Positions 59,497 through 64,000 of a DNA stretch of 64,000 nucleotides are shown in pieces. The stretch lies in NCBI GenBank assembly GCA_024691325.1, contig JAILNR010000041.1:22292-86291 (forward strand), given 5' to 3'. Each line of letters starts with the position of its first letter. Position 1 is the stretch's first letter. Made by a program: the position numbers and the translations under genes. This stretch comes from Saccharofermentans sp. (lineage in GTDB: Bacteria > Bacillota > Clostridia > Saccharofermentanales > Saccharofermentanaceae). A model generated the notes under the pieces. That model worked only from the letters and a program-made list of their open reading frames with translations, made no database searches and had not been told where the DNA came from.

Positions 59497-60720
59497 ATGA
59501 AGTACGAGGTTAGAAAAAGTCTTGCCTTTGTTACGGGCCTTGCATTATCGCTCAATATTTTAAGTGTCGATGATATCGGCGCTGTTAATGATGTGTCTTT
59601 ACAAGCCCCTGAGATGGAGATTACTACGGCAGAACCGTCAAGTGTTGTTCCTGCTTCTTCATTTGTAAGTGTATCAACGATTACCGATGAGGCGACCGGT
59701 GGCACTGATGATATAGATGACCGTACTTTCACTATTACAGTCGATGATGTTGAGAATCCTGAGATTATGAGTGCTGATGAGTTTATTCATGACGGTTCTC
59801 ATTTCTGGCTCGATGCGGATCTTGCAAACTTAAGGGAAGAGCCGTCAGTAGAGTCAGATATCTTAGGTCAGGTTTCTTATTCAACTGAGGTCATAAGAGT
59901 ATCTTATGGAACGGAATGGTCTTTCGTAAGGCTTGATAACGGAACTGAAGGCTACATTCTGTCTTCGCTTCTTTCGAGCGAGGAGATCGCACTTCCAACT
60001 GCTACTCCCACACCTACACCGACAACGGCTCCTACAGCTACGCCGACGCCGGTTCCTGTTGCAACGGCAACCCCCACTCCTGTACCTGAAGCTGCACCGG
60101 CGGCACAGACTGCTTCTAACGCGGAGACTCCGTATAACGCTACTGTTTATGCGTCCTGCGTAATGAATGTAAGATCAGGTCCCGGAACCGAGTATTCTCT
60201 TGTTACCGGATTAAATCCCGGCGATGCTATCACTGTTACGGCAAGTACTGATAACGGCTGGTACAGAACGGCAGACGGATATTATGTAAAGGCTGATCTT
60301 TGTCTTGATACGGCACCTTCAACGCCCGCTTCTTCCGGCACAGCTCCTGTTGATACATCGGGTTATTCGGATTTTGCAGCATACTGTATGCAGTATGTAG
60401 GGGTTCCTTATGTTTACAGCGGTTCTTCGCCGTCAGGCTTTGACTGCTCCGGATTCGTTTCTTATGTTTATGCTAATTACTACGGAGTAAGCCTGCCGCA
60501 TAATGCTGCTGAAATCGCCGGACTCGGAGCTCCCGTATCAGCTGAGAACATAACGTGCGGAGATGTATTGTGCCATGACTACAACAATGACGGTTATATC
60601 GATCATGTAAGTATCTATATCGGAAACGGCACCTGCATACATGCATCGAACTCAAGGCTCGGAGTTGTTACCACCTCATGGCCTATGGGTTCCGTCGTAG
60701 CCATCAGAAGATTTGCTTAA
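59497..60720 (+). CDS. Secreted SH3-NlpC/P60 peptidoglycan hydrolase
   Basis: This 407-aa wall hydrolase cleaves peptide stems of peptidoglycan. A signal-like hydrophobic N-terminus (about 5-25) leads to an SH3 domain (about 108-165, ANLREEPS), a Thr/Pro linker (about 168-200), a second SH3 domain (about 210-270, MNVRSGPGTEYS) and a C-terminal NlpC/P60 domain (about 285-407). The catalytic Cys317 is in FDCSGFV and His370 in DHVSIYIGNG. There is no ribosome site before the ATG. Its 3' end overlaps the convergent MATE gene by 45 bases. Confidence 0.92.
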   Translation: MKYEVRKSLAFVTGLALSLNILSVDDIGAVNDVSLQAPEMEITTAEPSSVVPASSFVSVSTITDEATGGTDDIDDRTFTITVDDVENPEIMSADEFIHDGSHFWLDADLANLREEPSVESDILGQVSYSTEVIRVSYGTEWSFVRLDNGTEGYILSSLLSSEEIALPTATPTPTPTTAPTATPTPVPVATATPTPVPEAAPAAQTASNAETPYNATVYASCVMNVRSGPGTEYSLVTGLNPGDAITVTASTDNGWYRTADGYYVKADLCLDTAPSTPASSGTAPVDTSGYSDFAAYCMQYVGVPYVYSGSSPSGFDCSGFVSYVYANYYGVSLPHNAAEIAGLGAPVSAENITCGDVLCHDYNNDGYIDHVSIYIGNGTCIHASNSRLGVVTTSWPMGSVVAIRRFA

Positions 60721-62070
60721 TCTCCTGTAAACCGTAAAGTACATAGTAATGAAACTTGCGAGCCCGCCTACCACATTGGAGACGGGTTCTGCCATAAATA
60801 CACCGTTTACTGAAGGTGTTACAAGCTTCGGAAGAAGAATGGTCAATGGAATGACCAGAACCACCTTACGGAATAAAGAGAAGCATATAGCACGTCCGTT
60901 CTTCTCAAGTGACATGAAAGTCGACTGTCCTGAGAACTGGAAAGCCATAAAGATATAAGCTAAGAAGAATATGTGGAGCGCGGGTATAGAAGCGTTGATA
61001 AGATCGGTATCCTTTGTAAACAGACTTATAAAGAATCCCGGGAACAGGAATATCAAAAGCCAGGCTATACCGGTATATACGAAAGCGAGCAGGAATGACA
61101 CTTTGATACCGCTTCTAACCCTGTCAAACTTGTGAGCGCCGAAGTTAAAGCTGATTACAGGCTGTGCCCCGCTTGCGAATGCATTAACTGCAACGGTCAT
61201 GATATCTCTTACCGAACCTACTACAGTCATAATACCTACGTAAAGATCTCCTCCATAGTGAAGAAGAGTCCTGTTACATACAGTCTGTGTGGCACTGTTG
61301 GTAAACTGCATAATAAAGCCCGTTATTCCGACAAGACAGATCTCACGGCAGATTTCCGGGACAAGCTTCATGGATTCTTTTCTTATCTTGTACTTGGGCT
61401 TTTCGCCTGTGAGGAAGACAAGGACCCAGATCATTGATGCAGTCTGGGATATAACAGTCGCAAGAGCCGCGCCTCTAATGTTCATGTGAAGAGCAAAAAT
61501 AAAAACGGGGTCCAGAATGATGTTAAGAAGTGCCCCCGTGAGCGTCGTGATCATCGCGGTGACGGGGAAGCCCTGATTACTTATATAAAAGTTAAGTCCG
61601 TTCGCGAGCATCGTTGCGGTCGTGCCCAGAAGATAGATACGAAGATAAGCACAGGCATAAGGATAGGTGACATCACTCGCGCCGAGTGCGTAGAGAACCG
61701 GTTTCATCCCGATATACAGGGCCGCCGCTATGCAGACACTGCTTATGAGCATAAGCGAAAAAGAGTTGCCGAGAACCTTGGATGCCTTCTGTTCATTACG
61801 TGAGCCCATGGCTATCGCGAATACGGGGGCGCCGCCCTGACCGAAGAGCATAGTAAAAGCAAGGATAACTGAAACAACAGGGAAAGTAAGACCTAATCCC
61901 GTAAGAGCATCCGTGCCTTCATCGGGGATGTGTCCGATATACATTCTGTCGACGATGTTATAAAGAAGCTGGACTAGTTGAGACAAAAGTAAAGGGAAGG
62001 CCTGTCTTAATACATGCCCTGTAACACTTCCTTGACCGAAATCAACCGATTTTCCTCTTTTAATACTCAT
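60676..62070 (-). CDS. MATE-family efflux transporter
   Basis: This 464-aa multidrug/toxin exporter has twelve predicted helices. It shows the pair of MatE domains (about 20-185 and 240-410), with PLLLSQLVQLLYNIVDRMYIG in the first helix region and GQGGAPVFAIAMG in the second. The ATG at 62070 has only a weak GGG ribosome site; an in-frame upstream extension to 62115 would run into the tRNA terminator and is rejected. It lies directly downstream of two tRNA genes on the same strand. Its stop is inside the 3' end of the convergent NlpC/P60 gene. The substrate is unknown. Confidence 0.9.
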   Translation of the reverse strand: MSIKRGKSVDFGQGSVTGHVLRQAFPLLLSQLVQLLYNIVDRMYIGHIPDEGTDALTGLGLTFPVVSVILAFTMLFGQGGAPVFAIAMGSRNEQKASKVLGNSFSLMLISSVCIAAALYIGMKPVLYALGASDVTYPYACAYLRIYLLGTTATMLANGLNFYISNQGFPVTAMITTLTGALLNIILDPVFIFALHMNIRGAALATVISQTASMIWVLVFLTGEKPKYKIRKESMKLVPEICREICLVGITGFIMQFTNSATQTVCNRTLLHYGGDLYVGIMTVVGSVRDIMTVAVNAFASGAQPVISFNFGAHKFDRVRSGIKVSFLLAFVYTGIAWLLIFLFPGFFISLFTKDTDLINASIPALHIFFLAYIFMAFQFSGQSTFMSLEKNGRAICFSLFRKVVLVIPLTILLPKLVTPSVNGVFMAEPVSNVVGGLASFITMYFTVYRRLSKSSDGYDGTHRP

Positions 62071-62091
62071 AAACCCAATGATACAAAATTT

Positions 62092-62121
62092 AAAAGGTTG
62101 CCTCTGCTGAGACAACCTTTT
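62092..62121 (-). terminator. Rho-independent terminator of the tRNA-Pro pair
   Basis: A 13-bp stem with a 4-base loop lies just 3' of the tRNA genes. One position is a G-U pair in minus-strand RNA but a C-A mismatch in plus-strand RNA, so the hairpin serves the minus strand. A T4 run follows on that strand. Confidence 0.75.
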
Positions 62122-62124
62122 TTA

Positions 62125-62201
62125 TGGTCGGAGTGACGGGACTTGAACCCACGACCTCTTGCTCCCTAAGCAAGCACTCTAGCCACCTGAGCTACACCCC
62201 G
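62125..62201 (-). tRNA. tRNA-Pro, anticodon AGG
   Basis: The 77-base sequence folds as a full cloverleaf with encoded CCA. The acceptor stem CGGGGTG pairs with CACTCCG and has the C1-G72 pair typical of bacterial tRNA-Pro. The anticodon stem CTTGC/GCAAG encloses loop TTAGGGA, so the anticodon is AGG. The T-stem carries two G-U pairs. A34 is rare in bacterial tRNA-Pro and would be expected to be converted to inosine. It closely matches the upstream tRNA-Pro and is probably a duplicate. Confidence 0.93.
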
Positions 62202-62232
62202 GTATTACTGTCATATGCCTGTTCGGAAATCC

Positions 62233-62308
62233 TGGTCGGAGTGGCGGGACTCGAACCCACGGCCTCTTGCTCCCGAAGCAAGCACTCTACCACCTGAGCC
62301 ACACCCCG
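62233..62308 (-). tRNA. tRNA-Pro, anticodon CGG
   Basis: The 76-base cloverleaf has encoded CCA, the acceptor stem CGGGGTG/CACTCCG with C1-G72, and an anticodon loop TTCGGGA giving anticodon CGG, which reads CCG. It is transcribed first, 31 bases before the AGG copy, from the promoter at 62342-62370. Confidence 0.95.
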
Positions 62309-62341
62309 ATATTTCCGAGCCGGACTTAAGACAGCCTAATG

Positions 62342-62370
62342 ATGATAGTACAAAACTTTGATTATTGCAA
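62342..62370 (-). promoter_or_regulatory. Promoter of the tRNA-Pro pair
   Basis: On the minus strand TTGCAA (62365-62370) and TATCAT (62342-62347) are separated by 17 bases, ending 33 bases before the tRNA 5' end. Confidence 0.65.
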
Positions 62371-62394
62371 GTTTAATATTCCTATTTCTTTTAT

Positions 62395-62400
62395 TATAAT
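62395..62400 (+). promoter_or_regulatory. -10 element of the thyA-folA operon
   Basis: Consensus TATAAT lies 34 bases before the thyA ATG. The -35 region (TTTAAT at 62372-62377, 17-base spacer) is weak. It is divergent from the tRNA promoter. Confidence 0.5.
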
Positions 62401-62434
62401 AAATACTAGTTTGTTGAGCGGAGGGACTGTCTAT

Positions 62435-63265
62435 ATGAGTATGGCAGATGAGATATTCGATCAGAATATTAAAGATATCCTTAATTCAGGGTATACGACC
62501 GAGAACGAGAAGGTCAGACCTCACTGGGAAGATGGTTCTCCTGCATATACATTTAAGAAGTTCGGTGTTGTTAACCGCTATGATTTGAGCAAAGAGTTCC
62601 CGATGCTTACGCAGCGCTATATCAATTTCAAGGGCGCTGTTGATGAGATCCTCTGGATATGGCAGAAGAAATCCAATAACGTAAAGGACTTAGGAACTCA
62701 TATCTGGGATGCATGGGCTGATGAGAACGGCTCTATCGGAAAGGCGTACGGATACCAGCTCGGTGTCAAGCATCACTATAAGGAAGGGGATATGGATCAG
62801 GTTGATCGTGTCCTGTTTGATCTTAAGAATAATCCAAGCAGCAGAAGGATCATGACTAATATCTATGTTCATCAGGATCTTTGTGAGATGAACCTCTATC
62901 CTTGTGCTTACTCCATGACGTTTAATGTAACGGGCAACAAGTTAAATGCGATCCTTAACCAGAGAAGTAACGACATGCTTGTTGCAAATGGCTGGAATGT
63001 CTGCCAGTACGCGGTTCTTGTCCACCTTTTCGCGAGGTGTTCAGGACTTGAAGTTGGAGAGCTTGTACATGTTATTGCTGACGCACATGTTTACGACAGA
63101 CATGTTCCTATCGTAAAGGAAGTTATCGACAGACCTTGTTTCCCGGCACCGAAGCTCGTTATCGACGAGGGGATTACTGATTTTTATAAGTTTACGACAG
63201 ATAATATCCGCCTCGAGGGATATGAGTACGGTGAGAAGGTGAAGGGAATACCGGTGGCAGTATGA
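62435..63265 (+). CDS. thyA: Thymidylate synthase
   Basis: This 276-aa enzyme methylates dUMP to dTMP using methylene-tetrahydrofolate. Catalytic Cys157 is in LYPCAYS, the phosphate-binding Arg residues are in PSSRRI, and the dUMP-binding NQRSNDMLVANGWN segment and the HVYDRHV motif are intact. ATG 62435 has GGAGGG 9 bases upstream; an upstream in-frame ATG at 62339 would extend into the promoter region and is rejected. It overlaps folA by 4 bases, a natural pairing because ThyA yields dihydrofolate. Confidence 0.96.
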   Translation: MSMADEIFDQNIKDILNSGYTTENEKVRPHWEDGSPAYTFKKFGVVNRYDLSKEFPMLTQRYINFKGAVDEILWIWQKKSNNVKDLGTHIWDAWADENGSIGKAYGYQLGVKHHYKEGDMDQVDRVLFDLKNNPSSRRIMTNIYVHQDLCEMNLYPCAYSMTFNVTGNKLNAILNQRSNDMLVANGWNVCQYAVLVHLFARCSGLEVGELVHVIADAHVYDRHVPIVKEVIDRPCFPAPKLVIDEGITDFYKFTTDNIRLEGYEYGEKVKGIPVAV

Positions 63266-63765
63266 GTATGATAGCGATTGCAGCTGTAGATCAGAACTGG
63301 GGCATAGGATATAAGGGTGACCTTCTCATCTCTCTTCCTGAGGATCAGAAGGGAGTTTTCCGTAAGTATACTGCGGGCAACACAGTAGTGTTCGGAAGAA
63401 AGACGCTGCTTACTTTCCCCGGCGAAAGGCTTCTGCCCAAGAGAGTCAACATCATCCTTACTAGAAACAAGGACTTTGAGAAGGAAGGCGCAGTCATCCT
63501 TCATGACAGGAAAGAGCTTCAGGAATATATCGCTTCACATACCGATGAGAAGATATTCCTCATAGGTGGAGAGACTGTATATAAGTCAATGCTCGATCTT
63601 TGTGATGAGGCAATAATCACTTATATCCATAAGGAATTTACTGCCGATGCTTACTTCCCGAATCTCGATGAAGATCCCGAGTGGGAGCTTGACCGGGAAG
63701 AAGATGAGATAATGTCTGAAGCAGGCGTCTCATTCACTGTCAGATTTTACAAAAGAAAAAATTGA
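63262..63765 (+). CDS. folA: Dihydrofolate reductase
   Basis: This 167-aa enzyme reduces dihydrofolate to tetrahydrofolate with NADPH and is the target of trimethoprim. Family marks are IAAVDQNWGIGYKGDLL at the N-terminus, the NADPH-binding TVVFGRKT, LPKRVNIILTRN, and the FLIGGETVYKSML segment. It is translationally coupled to thyA (ATGA overlap). Confidence 0.95.
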   Translation: MSMIAIAAVDQNWGIGYKGDLLISLPEDQKGVFRKYTAGNTVVFGRKTLLTFPGERLLPKRVNIILTRNKDFEKEGAVILHDRKELQEYIASHTDEKIFLIGGETVYKSMLDLCDEAIITYIHKEFTADAYFPNLDEDPEWELDREEDEIMSEAGVSFTVRFYKRKN

Positions 63766-63790
63766 CTAACAGTCAAAAAAGCAGTAGCAT
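63762..63790 (+). promoter_or_regulatory. Promoter downstream of folA
   Basis: TTGACT (63762-63767) overlaps the folA stop codon and is followed 17 bases later by TAGCAT (63785-63790), 24 bases before the TTG start of the next gene. TTGAC and GTCAA at 63762-63776 also form a small inverted repeat. Confidence 0.5.
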
Positions 63791-63814
63791 AGGCACAGTT
63801 TAAGGAGAAAGAAT

Positions 63815-64000
63815 TTGAAGAATATCGATCCGGCAATCAAGAATATGACTTCTTACATTGCACTCGCGACGCTTATCATGAGTGCACTTATGGAAGCAGT
63901 CTTTCTTATCATCGGAAGATGGGACCTTCCCGTCCTGTTTGGTAATCTTCTGGGTGCCGGTGTCGGTATCCTCAATTTCTTCCTTATGGGGCTCGGCCTT
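63815..64000 (+). CDS. N-terminus of an ATP synthase subunit I-like membrane protein
   Basis: The reading frame is open from TTG 63815, 5 bases after AAGGAGAAA, to the end of the window (62 codons). The translation has a hydrophobic helix (YIALATLIMSALMEAVFLII), a short GRWDLP turn, and GNLLGAGVGILNFFLMG, a pattern like the AtpI/AtpZ small proteins that precede the F-type ATP synthase genes. Truncated by the window edge. An atp operon probably follows; that is inference. Confidence 0.6.
   Translation, partial: MKNIDPAIKNMTSYIALATLIMSALMEAVFLIIGRWDLPVLFGNLLGAGVGILNFFLMGLGL

Noticed and set aside
59998..60093. Repeat-rich DNA in the NlpC/P60 gene
   Set aside because: It encodes the Thr/Pro linker between SH3 domains and is not a CRISPR array or mobile repeat.
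62339..62434. Upstream in-frame extension of thyA
   Set aside because: It covers the divergent promoter region; the internal ATG has a proper ribosome site and the family N-terminus.
1..64000. Prophage, insertion sequences, CRISPR arrays or rRNA genes
   Set aside because: No transposase, integrase, phage structural gene, regularly spaced direct repeats or rRNA sequence was seen.

Overview
The window reads as a chromosome segment of a Gram-positive anaerobe of the class Clostridia (Bacillota). The evidence is an IspH-ribosomal S1 fusion next to cmk, the scpA-scpB pair, an ArgS with an STREGN loop in place of KMSKS, a long (about 640 aa) glutamine synthetase, PadR/DUF1700/DUF4097 and HD-GYP proteins, good AGGAGG-type ribosome binding sites, and moderate GC content. 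Family rank cannot be fixed by eye. There is no prophage, insertion sequence, CRISPR array or rRNA. Coding density is very high: no gene-free stretch reaches 300 bases. The longest gaps are about 129 bases (59368-59496) and 122 bases (29663-29784), and both are regulatory.

Layout. 1-2992: type IIA topoisomerase subunits B (cut by the window edge) and A. 2993-8093: deacetylase-like membrane protein, PH-domain protein, sirtuin with a lysine-rich tail, membrane-anchored MutS-like ATPase. 8174-12558: four-gene operon of atypical kinase, vWA protein, membrane-anchored PP2C phosphatase and coiled-coil protein, resembling the YegI/YegL/YegK (TerY-P) signalling triad. 12559-13530 (minus): MraY-family transferase. 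13617-21518: argS, M3 peptidase, rRNA methyltransferase, rdgB, ACT-domain protein, hom, surE. 21569-27064: two membrane proteins and an EAL phosphodiesterase. 27065-29662 (minus): iron alcohol dehydrogenase and two membrane proteins. 29785-34135: PadR/DUF1700/DUF4097 module, HD-GYP phosphodiesterase, two zinc-ribbon membrane proteins.

34136-42464 (minus): ABC exporter, beta-rich protein, histidine kinase, response regulator, CmpB-like membrane protein, large glutamine synthetase. 42563-44602: membrane protein and malic enzyme. 44699-50363: a surface-glycan acylation locus (oxidoreductase, DUF4214-SGNH protein, MBOAT acyltransferase, AlgJ/AlgX-like protein, lipoprotein). 50396-59367: ileS (type 2), site-2 protease, scpA, scpB, RpiR regulator, cmk, ispH-rpsA. 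59497-60720: SH3-NlpC/P60 hydrolase. 60676-62070 (minus): MATE transporter, preceded by two tRNA-Pro genes. 62435-64000: thyA, folA and the start of what is probably an ATP synthase operon.

Three points stand out. The YegIKL-like operon carries an unrecognised domain at the kinase N-terminus, a membrane anchor on the phosphatase and an extra coiled-coil partner. Four operon-leading genes (8174, 39715, 44699, 59497) have no Shine-Dalgarno sequence and a -10-like hexamer exactly 6 bases before ATG, which predicts leaderless mRNAs. Three convergent gene pairs have stop codons that abut with zero intervening bases.
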